NCBI GenBank assembly: GCA_903844155.1 | Contig: CAIMSU010000117.1 | Coordinates: 62,001 to 126,000 of the forward strand | Reading direction: 5' to 3' | Source of the DNA: an uncultured Pseudomonadota bacterium | GTDB lineage: Bacteria; Myxococcota_A; UBA796; SXON01 | DNA: 64,000 nucleotides | In this document: positions 27,182 through 34,499 of the stretch, one piece after another | How positions within the stretch are numbered: the first letter of the stretch is position 1 | Layout of the letters: each line of letters begins with the position of its first letter | Notes under the pieces: generated by a model | Database searches by the model: none | What the model was told of the DNA's origin: nothing | Seen by the model: the letters and a program-made list of their open reading frames with translations, nothing else | Position numbers and translations under genes: made by a program

Positions 27182-28690
27182 TCAAGGGCTAGACCTCACG
27201 AGGCGGAACCCGAAGTCGTAGTCGGCGTAGTCCGGAGGGGCGTCGGCGTCGTCGCGGGCAGCGATGCGGTATTCGTTCGCCTCGGAGCGCCAGCCACCAC
27301 CGCGAACCACACGGAAGGATCCCGACGACGGCCCCGCGGGATCGGTGTCGGGCAGGCCGTCGCTGTACCCATCGGTCACATCATACCAGTCGCCCACCCA
27401 CTCGAACACGTTCCCGCTCATGTCGCACAAGCCCCAGGCGTTCGCTGCAAGGGTGCACACTTCGTGCCCAAAGGTCCCTGTGTCCCCGGCGTTCTCGGAG
27501 GTCCATGCCACCTCGGTAGACGTGTCGGATCCGGAATACTCGGTGTCCTCCCCGGCCCGCGCCGCAAACTCCCACTCCGCCTCGGTTGGAAGCCGGTAGC
27601 CGTCGCACGCGTAGGGGTTCGAAACGTAGGCGGCGGCGAGATCGGACCCGTCGGCCAGATAGCAGTCGTCCAGGCCCTCCTGGTCTGAGACCCAGTTCGC
27701 GTATCTGGCGGCCTCGTGCCAGGTCATGCTGTCCGCAGGACAGTCCGCAGCGGTTCCCGTGCAGGGGTAGCCGTAGTCCATCGAAGTGTAATCCCAGCAC
27801 GTGTTGTCAGGGTCCCACTCCCACTCCGAACGCGTCACCTCGTTCTGCCCGATGTAGAAGTCGTGGGTCAACGTGACCTCGTGGTCGAGATACAAATCGG
27901 CGGTATCCGCCACGCCGCCCCCCATCGTGAAGGTACCGGCCGAGACGTACACCATCGCGCCGCTCGTCGTCGTGGTGTAGTCGCCGCAGTTGCAGCTCGC
28001 GCGCGCCGCGCAGTCGCTGTCCTGGCAGTCCACGAAGCCGTCCAGATCGTTGTCGATGCCGTCGTCGCAGACCTCGTCGGCACAGACCGACTCGTCGAAT
28101 TCGCAACCCGGGGTGCAACCAAGGACGCCCCCGTCATACCCGATATCGGTACAGCTAACGCCGCCAATCTCCGCGCCGTCGCAGTCCTCGCTGGGGTCGA
28201 TCACGCCGTTCCCACACGCCGGGCACGAGGCGTCGGTCGCGCAATCGGAATCGTGACAATCCACGGCGCCGTCGCCGTCGTTGTCGACGCCGTCGTTGCA
28301 GACCTCAATCGTGGTGCAGGCGGACGTGTCGTACCCGCAGGCCCCGGTGCAAGCCAGCGTGCCGCCATCGAAGCCGAGATCGCCGCAGCCTAGACCGCCA
28401 AGGTCCGCACCGTCGCACGCCTCGCCATTGTCGATCACGCCGTTGCCGCACGCGCACGCCACGTCCGAAGCGCAGTCGGGATCGGCACAATCCGCGGCCC
28501 CGTCGCCGTCGTCGTCCACGCCGTTGGTACAGTCCTCGGACGGGGCCGTCGGGGCAGAGTCGCCACCTTGGTGGCTGCTGACGGTGTCGGCGGTCGACCT
28601 GCAAGCGACCGCCGCCAGGCCGACGCCGAGCGCCAGAGCGAGGACGCGGGTGGAGCCCAGGGAGCACGGCACAGACACACTCAACGACAT
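27182..28690 (-). CDS. Lipoprotein with DNDGDG repeats and a SUMF1/FGE-fold domain
   Basis: From ATG 28690 the product is 502 residues. The signal peptide ends in AVAC, so it is probably lipidated. Residues about 35-215 carry three short calcium-loop repeats (NGVDDDGDGAADCADPDC type) alternating with Cys-rich units of the form CGNGVIDNGEACDGADLGG, a pattern often seen in myxobacterial surface proteins. Residues about 225-502 are a SUMF1-type domain (MVYVSAGTFTMGG, YRLPTEAEWEFAARAG, GNVFEWVGDWY, final FGFRLVRSSP). The two active-site cysteines of true formylglycine-generating enzyme are absent (the motif is GGGWRSEANEYR), so it is a binding or structural relative, not an FGly-forming enzyme. 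Confidence 0.88.
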   Translation of the reverse strand: MSLSVSVPCSLGSTRVLALALGVGLAAVACRSTADTVSSHQGGDSAPTAPSEDCTNGVDDDGDGAADCADPDCASDVACACGNGVIDNGEACDGADLGGLGCGDLGFDGGTLACTGACGYDTSACTTIEVCNDGVDNDGDGAVDCHDSDCATDASCPACGNGVIDPSEDCDGAEIGGVSCTDIGYDGGVLGCTPGCEFDESVCADEVCDDGIDNDLDGFVDCQDSDCAARASCNCGDYTTTTSGAMVYVSAGTFTMGGGVADTADLYLDHEVTLTHDFYIGQNEVTRSEWEWDPDNTCWDYTSMDYGYPCTGTAADCPADSMTWHEAARYANWVSDQEGLDDCYLADGSDLAAAYVSNPYACDGYRLPTEAEWEFAARAGEDTEYSGSDTSTEVAWTSENAGDTGTFGHEVCTLAANAWGLCDMSGNVFEWVGDWYDVTDGYSDGLPDTDPAGPSSGSFRVVRGGGWRSEANEYRIAARDDADAPPDYADYDFGFRLVRSSP

Positions 28691-28694
28691 CCGC

Positions 28695-28703
28695 ACTCTA
28701 CCA
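28695..28703 (-). promoter_or_regulatory. Extended -10 promoter candidate (TGGTAGAGT)
   Basis: Read on the minus strand, TAGAGT preceded by TGG lies 4 nt before the ATG of the SUMF1-fold lipoprotein, so the transcript would be almost leaderless. Confidence 0.4.
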
Positions 28704-28723
28704 CCGGATCTCGCCTCGCCCCT

Positions 28724-28767
28724 CCTCCCCCCGCCGTACTCGGCGGGGGGAGGTGCCCCGAAGGGGC
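28724..28767. repeat. GC-rich tandem hairpins between divergent genes
   Basis: Arms 28724-28736 and 28741-28753 are perfect 13-bp inverted repeats around TACT. A second small hairpin, GCCCC-GAA-GGGGC, follows at 28755-28767. The remaining bases to 28949 are very GC-rich (runs of six to nine G) with no credible gene. The hairpins are at the 5' side of both neighbouring genes, so they are not terminators of either. Confidence 0.75.
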
Positions 28768-28949
28768 GGAGGGGGGCGCCCAACGCGCGCAGCGCAACGC
28801 TCCGGCCGCGTCGCCAGCGGCGGAGGGCCTGGGCGGGGGGGGCGCCCGGGAGTAAGGGGCACGCGGGACCAAAGCGGCGTCCCGCGCAATGCGTGGATCG
28901 GCTCCGGGCCGAGCAAGCCGCCCAAAGGATCCCCGGATACCCCGCGCCG

Positions 28950-30218
28950 ATGCCCACCAGCACGTCTCCCCTCGCCCAACCGCTCACTCTCCCGTGCGGA
29001 GCCGTTCTCCGCAACCGGATTGCCAAGTCGGCGATGAGCGAGGACCTCGCGGACGTCGGAAACATCCCCGGAGAACGCCTGTTCCGCGTCTACCAGCGCT
29101 GGGGCGCGGGCGGGGCCGGGCTGCTGATCTCGGGCAACATCATGGTCGACAGGGCGGCGCTCGGCGAGCCGGGAAACGTGGCGGTCGAGAGCGACGCGGA
29201 CCTGAGCGCGCTGACGAAGCTGGCGCAGAGCGCGACGATGGACGCGTTCGGGCATCCGACGGGCACGGCGATGTGGGCCCAGATCAACCACCCCGGAAGG
29301 CAAGCACCGAGGTTCCTCGTGCCAAAGCCGGTGGCGCCCTCCGCGGTTCCGCTCACGCTCCCGGGTGCGATCTTCGCAGCCCCACGCGCGCTTACGGCGG
29401 AGGAGATCCCCGCCATCATCGCCCGCTTTGCCCGCACCGCAGCGCTGTGCAAGCGGGCCGGGTACACCGGCGTCCAGATCCACGCAGCCCACGGCTACCT
29501 CGTCTCGCAATTCCTCTCGCCGCTCTCGAACCTCCGCGACGACGCCTGGGGTGGAGATGCTGTGCGGCGAAGGCGCTTTCTCGTCGAGATCGTGCGCGCG
29601 ATCCGTGCAGCCGTCGGCCCCGCTTTTCCCATCGGCGTGAAGCTCAACTCCGCGGACTTCCAGCGCGGCGGCTTTGACGAGGAGGAGTCGATGGACGTGG
29701 TCGCGGCACTGGAGGCCGAGGGGATCGACCTTTTGGAGATCAGCGGCGGCACCTACGAAAAGCCAGCTACCTCCGGCACCATCGAGGCGACCCGCGCCAG
29801 CACCCTCGCCCGCGAAGCCTACTTCCTCACCTACGCGCGCAAGGTCCGCACCCACACGCGACTGCCGCTGCTGCTGACCGGGGGCTTTCGGAGTCGGTCG
29901 GGGATGGAGTCGGCGCTGTCGGAGCAGGTCGGCACTCAGGCCGACGAAAGGGCAGGTGCTGTCGACATGATCGGCCTCGCGCGCCCGTTCGCCCTGGAAC
30001 CGGAGATCGCCCGGGGCCTGCTCGACGGCACGGTCACCGAGAGCCGCGTCCAGCCACGGCGGACGGGCGTCAACCAGATCGACGGGTTCCTCGAAATAAC
30101 CTGGTACACCTTCCAGATCCACCGGATCGGTGCCGGCAAGGACCCGCTGCCGGACGTGAGCCCCTGGCGCGTGTTCGCCGACATGGGGTCACGGACGTTG
30201 TTCCGAACCCGGCGGTAG
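28950..30218 (+). CDS. NADH:flavin oxidoreductase, Old Yellow Enzyme family
   Basis: From ATG 28950 the product is 422 residues, a single TIM-barrel FMN domain without the iron-sulfur extension of 2,4-dienoyl-CoA reductases. Family marks are LRNRIAKSAMSEDLAD, MWAQINHPGRQAPR, GVQIHAAHGYLVSQFLSPLSN (shown by position near residues 165-185; His-Ala-Ala-His binds the substrate carbonyl), DDAWGG and LLLTGGFRS. It reduces activated alkenes such as enones using NAD(P)H. The longer open frame upstream runs into GC-rich intergenic DNA and antisense of the lipoprotein gene, so it is rejected. Hairpins lie on both sides of the gene. It may serve the acyl-CoA or aromatic metabolism seen nearby, but no direct coupling is visible. 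Confidence 0.92.
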   Translation: MPTSTSPLAQPLTLPCGAVLRNRIAKSAMSEDLADVGNIPGERLFRVYQRWGAGGAGLLISGNIMVDRAALGEPGNVAVESDADLSALTKLAQSATMDAFGHPTGTAMWAQINHPGRQAPRFLVPKPVAPSAVPLTLPGAIFAAPRALTAEEIPAIIARFARTAALCKRAGYTGVQIHAAHGYLVSQFLSPLSNLRDDAWGGDAVRRRRFLVEIVRAIRAAVGPAFPIGVKLNSADFQRGGFDEEESMDVVAALEAEGIDLLEISGGTYEKPATSGTIEATRASTLAREAYFLTYARKVRTHTRLPLLLTGGFRSRSGMESALSEQVGTQADERAGAVDMIGLARPFALEPEIARGLLDGTVTESRVQPRRTGVNQIDGFLEITWYTFQIHRIGAGKDPLPDVSPWRVFADMGSRTLFRTRR

Positions 30219-30265
30219 TCTTCGCGTTCCGATCGCCCAAAGATAGAGGCGTTACCGTTTCTTTT

Positions 30266-30311
30266 GAGGGGGCGCTGAAGGCGCCCCCTCCGGCCGCCCT
30301 TCGGGACGGCC
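30266..30311 (+). terminator. Double hairpin after the Old Yellow Enzyme gene
   Basis: Perfect 10-bp arms 30266-30275 and 30281-30290 surround TGAAG, then arms 30292-30299 and 30304-30311 with one mismatch surround a TTCG tetraloop. A run CTTTT precedes the first stem, so the T-run is on the wrong side for the upstream gene. It may still end transcription or protect the 3' end. The rest of the 233-bp gap holds no other gene I can support. Confidence 0.5.
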
Positions 30312-30451
30312 TACCCCCCGTTGATCCCCCCGGTGGGCTTCAGGCCGCCGAGGAGCGGAGCAGGCCGCTGGGGATGCCGGCGCCGCGCGGCGGACGCTCC
30401 CCGGCGGTGCGTCAACCAGCCGCTTCCGCTGACACGCGATACCCGATCCCC

Positions 30452-31459
30452 ATGACTCCTACGCGATCGAGCACCCGCGCCACCTCCGGCCGTCGCCGGC
30501 TGCTGGACGAGGTAGAGCGGCTCGCTCAGGAGCTTCGGCCGGGTCAGCACCAACGCATCGAGGAGACGCTCGCGGCGCTCATCGGCGGGGAGGGCCGGGA
30601 TTATGGCATCTCCCCGGACGAGTTGTTCGCGGGGGGGGTCCCGCGCATCCGGCCGGTGCTGGTGCAGCTCGCGGCACAGAGCGGCGTAAATGCAGGGCCA
30701 ACGCCGGGTACCCAGGACGTGGCGATGGTCGCAGAGCTGCTGCACGCCGCCGTCATCCTGCACGACGCGGCGTTGGGACGGCGCGAGGGCCTGCGCCGAC
30801 GGGCTGCCCGACGGGTGCTGCATCGCGCCGGGCACTGGCTCGGCGGGAACCACCTGACGCTGCGGGCGCTCGAGATTGCGCGTAGGGCGCCGGCTCCCGA
30901 GATCCTCGGCGACGCGTTGGACGCGTTGCGTGAGGTGACGGAGGGGCAGGCATTTGGTGCTTCGTTGCAGGAGCGGACGCCGACGCCAGCGGACGTGTTG
31001 CAGCACACGGAGAGCCAGGCGGGAGCCGTGCTGGCGTTTTCGTGTCGCGCGGGCGGGAGGCTCGCGGGCGTGAGCCGACCGGCGCTGACCCGGTTGGGGC
31101 GGTACGGGCGCCATACCGGTGTGGCCTTCCAGCTTGCCGAGGATCTTGCGGCGTTTGACTCGACGGAGGGGTTGGAGGCGCTGACGAGGCTGGCGGTCAG
31201 CGGCCGACCGGTGCTCGCCGTGGCGTTCGCGGCTGAGCGCGACGAGGAATTGGCGAGGTTGTGGCGGGAGCTTGGCGACGAGGAGGACGACGACGTCGCG
31301 GCGCGCGTGGCGGAGCGGGTCGGGGCGACGGGCGCGATCGGCAAGGGACGCGAGGCCATGCTGGAGCACGTCTGGAGCGCACGACGGGCGTTGTCGGAGC
31401 TGCCGGAGACGCCCGCGCGGGGGGCGATGGATCGGATTGTCGGCAGCCTGGCGGGGTAG
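30452..31459 (+). CDS. Polyprenyl-synthase-like protein lacking the Asp-rich motifs
   Basis: From ATG 30452 the product is 335 residues, the size of trans-prenyltransferases. The fold markers remain: GGVPRIRPVLVQLAAQSG in place of GGKRLRPxL, ELLHAAVILHDAAL at residues 95-108 in place of ELIHTASLIHDDVID, and GVAFQLAEDLAAF at about 222-235 in place of GxAFQIxDDxLD. The first DDxxD thus retains only one Asp and the second reads AEDLAA, so magnesium-diphosphate binding should be lost or much weakened. It may be a non-catalytic partner, like the small subunits of heteromeric prenyl synthases, or have a new role. No other prenyl synthase gene is in the window. The convergent NAD synthetase gene ends 13 nt away. 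Confidence 0.78.
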   Translation: MTPTRSSTRATSGRRRLLDEVERLAQELRPGQHQRIEETLAALIGGEGRDYGISPDELFAGGVPRIRPVLVQLAAQSGVNAGPTPGTQDVAMVAELLHAAVILHDAALGRREGLRRRAARRVLHRAGHWLGGNHLTLRALEIARRAPAPEILGDALDALREVTEGQAFGASLQERTPTPADVLQHTESQAGAVLAFSCRAGGRLAGVSRPALTRLGRYGRHTGVAFQLAEDLAAFDSTEGLEALTRLAVSGRPVLAVAFAAERDEELARLWRELGDEEDDDVAARVAERVGATGAIGKGREAMLEHVWSARRALSELPETPARGAMDRIVGSLAG

Positions 31460-31472
31460 AACGAGCCGCGTT

Positions 31473-33086
31473 CTACCGCCAACGCTGCGCGACGGGCATG
31501 CGGCGCCCGATCCCGAAGGCGCGCTGGCTGACGCGCAGCCCGGGCGCGGCCTGAGCCCGCTTGTACTCGCTGCGGACGACGAGCCCGACGACCCGCTCGA
31601 CGAGCGCGCGATCATGTCCGAGGCCGACGATCTCGTCGATGCCGCGCTGCTGCTCGACGTACAGCCGCAGGATGGCGTCGAGCACGGGGTAGGGCGGGAG
31701 CGAGTCCTGATCCGTCTGGTTCGGCGCGAGCTCAGCGGACGGGGGCTTCTGTACGGTGGCGACGGGGATGACGGGCCCGTCGCGGTTGATGTAGCCGCAG
31801 AGGCGGTAGACGTCGGTTTTGTACACGTCCGCGATAACGGCGAGCCCGCCGCACATGTCGCCGTAGAGCGTGCAATAGCCCACGGCCAACTCCGACTTGT
31901 TGCCGGTCGTGAGCACGAGATGGCCGAGGCGGTTGGAGATCGCCATCAGCACGGTGCCGCGAGCGCGCGCCTGCAGGTTCTGCTCGGTGACGTCGCCGGG
32001 GACGGGCGGGATGACGGTGCCGAGCGCCGCCTCAAGTCGGCCGACGGTCTCGGTGATCGGCACGATCTGCCACGGGACACCCAGGTTCTTCGCCAGCGCC
32101 GCCGCGTCGACGACCGAGCCCTCCGACGAGTACGGGCCCGGCATCCCGACCGCGAGGCAGTTCTGGGCCCCGAGCGCCCGGACGGCGATCGCCAGGACGA
32201 GGGCGCTGTCGATGCCCCCCGAGAGCCCCAGCACCGCCGTCTTGAACCCGCAGCGCGCCGCGTAGTCCCGCACGCCGAGCGTCAGCGCGCCGAGCACCTC
32301 CTCGGCGTAGCCAGGATCCGGCACGGCGACGGCCTCGCCGTCCGTCTCCACGATCGTCACCTCGGCCTCGAATTGCGCCAGTTGGGCGAGGATGTTGCCC
32401 TGCGCGTCGCTCACCAGCGAGGCGCCGTCGAACACGAGGTGGTCGTTCCCGCCGACCTGGTTGCAGTAGACGAGCGGGGCGCGGGCCTGCGCCGCCTGGG
32501 CAGACACCAGCCGGCGGCGATCCGCCGCTTTGCCAGGGTGAAAGGGCGAGGCAGAGAGGTTCACCATCAAGTCGGCGCCCGTCAGGCAGGCGACGGGGTC
32601 CAGCGCGTAGCGGTGCGCCGGGAACATCCCGGGCTCGTTCCAGAGGTCCTCGCACACGGTCACCGCGATGGAGAGCCCGCCGACCTCCACGATGCGCGGC
32701 GACGCCTCCGGCACGAAATACCGGCTCTCATCGAACACATCGTACGTCGGCAGCAGCGTCTTGTGGCGGACGGCGACGATCTCGCCGCGGTAGGCGACGA
32801 CCGCGCTGTTCCGCAGGCCTCCAGCCTCCCAGGGGCACCCATAGATCGCGATGACGTCGTTCTCGCGCGTGGCGGCGGCGACGGCCTCGGCCTCCTCGCG
32901 ACAGGCGGCGAGGAGGTCCCGCCGGAAAATCAGGTCCAAAGGCGGGTATCCGCAGATCGCGAGCTCGGGGAGCAGCGCTACCCGGGCGCCCTCCCGCGCC
33001 GCATGCGCGATCACCTCCCGGCAGCGCTCCCCGTTCCCGACCACGTCCCCGACGATCGGCGCGATCTGCCCGATGCAAACGCGCAA
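31473..33086 (-). CDS. nadE: Glutamine-dependent NAD(+) synthetase
   Basis: The product is 537 residues. An N-terminal nitrilase-like glutaminase domain has the triad Glu (LLPELAICGYPPLDL), Lys (RHKTLLPTYDVFDESRY) and Cys (TVCEDLWNE). The C-terminal synthetase has the PP-loop LGLSGGIDSALVLA near residue 280 and the NAD-site segment NKSELAVGYCTLYGDMCGG. It amidates nicotinate adenine dinucleotide to NAD with ATP, taking ammonia from glutamine through the fused domain. The start is TTG immediately after the stop of the small membrane protein gene (TGATTG), so translation is probably coupled to that gene. The enzyme is essential in most bacteria. Confidence 0.95.
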   Translation of the reverse strand: MRVCIGQIAPIVGDVVGNGERCREVIAHAAREGARVALLPELAICGYPPLDLIFRRDLLAACREEAEAVAAATRENDVIAIYGCPWEAGGLRNSAVVAYRGEIVAVRHKTLLPTYDVFDESRYFVPEASPRIVEVGGLSIAVTVCEDLWNEPGMFPAHRYALDPVACLTGADLMVNLSASPFHPGKAADRRRLVSAQAAQARAPLVYCNQVGGNDHLVFDGASLVSDAQGNILAQLAQFEAEVTIVETDGEAVAVPDPGYAEEVLGALTLGVRDYAARCGFKTAVLGLSGGIDSALVLAIAVRALGAQNCLAVGMPGPYSSEGSVVDAAALAKNLGVPWQIVPITETVGRLEAALGTVIPPVPGDVTEQNLQARARGTVLMAISNRLGHLVLTTGNKSELAVGYCTLYGDMCGGLAVIADVYKTDVYRLCGYINRDGPVIPVATVQKPPSAELAPNQTDQDSLPPYPVLDAILRLYVEQQRGIDEIVGLGHDRALVERVVGLVVRSEYKRAQAAPGLRVSQRAFGIGRRMPVAQRWR

Positions 33087-33332
33087 TCAGTACCCGCCGG
33101 TTTCCCGCCACGCGGTCGCGTTCAGCCCGATCAGGAGCGGTCCGCCAAGCGCGAGGCAGAACACGGTGATCGGGAAGAAGCTCGTGGTCTCGATGTCGCC
33201 CATGCCGTCGAACCCGGCGGCCGAGAGCGCCTGGTTGAAATCGCCGTAACCCGCGCCGAAGCTGAAGATGAGCGAGAGGAAGCCCGCCGCGCAGAGCGCG
33301 CCGCCAGCCAACCACAACACCGTGCGAGTCAT
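33087..33332 (-). CDS. Small two-helix membrane protein
   Basis: The 81-residue product has two hydrophobic segments (about residues 5-27, WLAGGALCAAGFLSLIFSFG, and 50-70, SFFPITVFCLALGGPLLIG) joined by a short polar loop. It is directly followed by the NAD synthetase gene without spacing. No family is recognised. The tight coupling and the clean membrane pattern support a real gene. Confidence 0.6.
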   Translation of the reverse strand: MTRTVLWLAGGALCAAGFLSLIFSFGAGYGDFNQALSAAGFDGMGDIETTSFFPITVFCLALGGPLLIGLNATAWRETGGY

Positions 33333-33438
33333 CCGAACCTCAGGGGGGTCGCATGGTAACCCGCGCGGGGGCGGCGTGCCATGCCGACGATGCCTGGCGC
33401 GGGGGGAGTGCCCACCAAGGCCGCCCCGCCGAACGGGA

Positions 33439-34499
33439 TCACGGTGGATCGGGGGGAATCATGCTGGGATCGCCGTAGCAGACGATCGTTCCGGACACCG
33501 TGAGGCCGCACGCCGAGCCTCCGCCGAGCTGATAGGTAACCCAGAGATCACCATCGGGGGCCGGATAAGTACCCTCATCCCAGGACCGATATGGCCCGCC
33601 GCCCCAGCACACCGCGGCGGTTCCATCCACATCCACACCGCACGCAACAAAGTCACCGGCGCTCAGGCTGGAGAAAGGGCCCGCCGCAGGCTCCCCCCAT
33701 GCGCCCTCGCCCCAGCAGTCAGCCGTGCCAGCCGCATCAAGCAGGCAGCACTGCTCCACGTCGCACACCATCGACGCGTAGCCACTTTCAGACGGCACCG
33801 AATCCGGGCGGAAATTGTTGGTGTTGCCCCAGCAGGCCGCGGTGCCGTCCAGGGTGAGGGCACCCTCGACCCCCCCCCGCCGAGCTGGCCGAAGACCTCC
33901 CCGTTCGGCGGGTTGATCCAGTACGAAAACTCAGGATAGTAGTCCAATCCCCAGCATTGAAGCACCCCGTTCGAGTCGAGCGCGCAGCCGTCATAGCCCG
34001 AGGCTCGAACCTCTTCGAACGCCCCCTCGGGCCACGGCGCGTCTGGATCCCCCGGCCAACACGCGATGGATCCCGCATCATCGAGCGCGCACGCCCCGGG
34101 CCACCCCACGCTGACGGCGGCGAACGGGCCGGAGGGGACGGCATCCAACTGCCCGTACTCGTCGGACCCCCAACAGGCGAGCATCCGGTCCTCGGTGAGC
34201 GCACAGCAGTCCCCGGCGCCGCAGGATGGCGCGCTCCAAGGTCCGGAGGAGCCGATGGGGGTGGTCGTGTAAGAACCGTTGCCAGTGTCGGTGTCGGTGT
34301 CCGTGTCGGTGCCAGTGTCGGCGTCCGTACCGGTGTCGGTGTCCGTGTCGGCCGCGGCCGTGTCTGTGCCCGTCGTGTCCACGTCCGGCGCGGTGTCGAG
34401 CGGCTGGAAGTCTGCAGTGGACCAGGGGGTTCCCGCCTTCGGGGTGCAGGCTGCGCACAGGCTCGTCAGCAACACCAGGGTTCGGTGGCTGCGGTTCAT
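33439..34499 (-). pseudogene. RCC1-like repeat lipoprotein, frameshifted at a nine-G run
   Basis: The gene begins at ATG 34499 (overlapping the previous stop as ATGA) with a signal peptide ending SLCAAC, an expected lipidation site. A Thr/Asp repeat linker (TDTDTDTG words) covers about residues 38-75. RCC1/beta-propeller style units follow: CCALTEDRMLACWGSDEYGQL, CALDDAGSIACWPG, CALDSNGVLQCWGLDYY. After GQLGGG the frame is lost at a run of nine C on the plus strand (33870-33878). One extra base there restores VEGALTLDGTAACWGNTN and reads on through further units (CCLLDAAGTADCWG, CGVDVDGTAAVCWGGG, CGLTVSGTIVCYGD) to the stop at 33439. Complete, it would be about 350 residues. The cause may be sequencing error, phase variation or decay. 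Confidence 0.8.
34275..34382. repeat. Imperfect hexanucleotide repeat coding for a Thr-Asp linker
   Basis: About 18 imperfect copies of a 6-bp unit (GTGTCG or GTGTCC on the plus strand) encode the Thr-Asp linker of the frameshifted lipoprotein. Such tracts vary easily in length. Confidence 0.7.

Noticed and set aside
27182-28690. True formylglycine-generating enzyme (sulfatase maturation)
   Set aside because: The active-site cysteine pair is missing and no sulfatase gene is nearby, so only the fold is claimed.
28281-28949. Upstream extension of the Old Yellow Enzyme frame
   Set aside because: It is antisense to the SUMF1-fold lipoprotein and crosses GC-rich hairpins. The family N-terminus begins just after ATG 28950.
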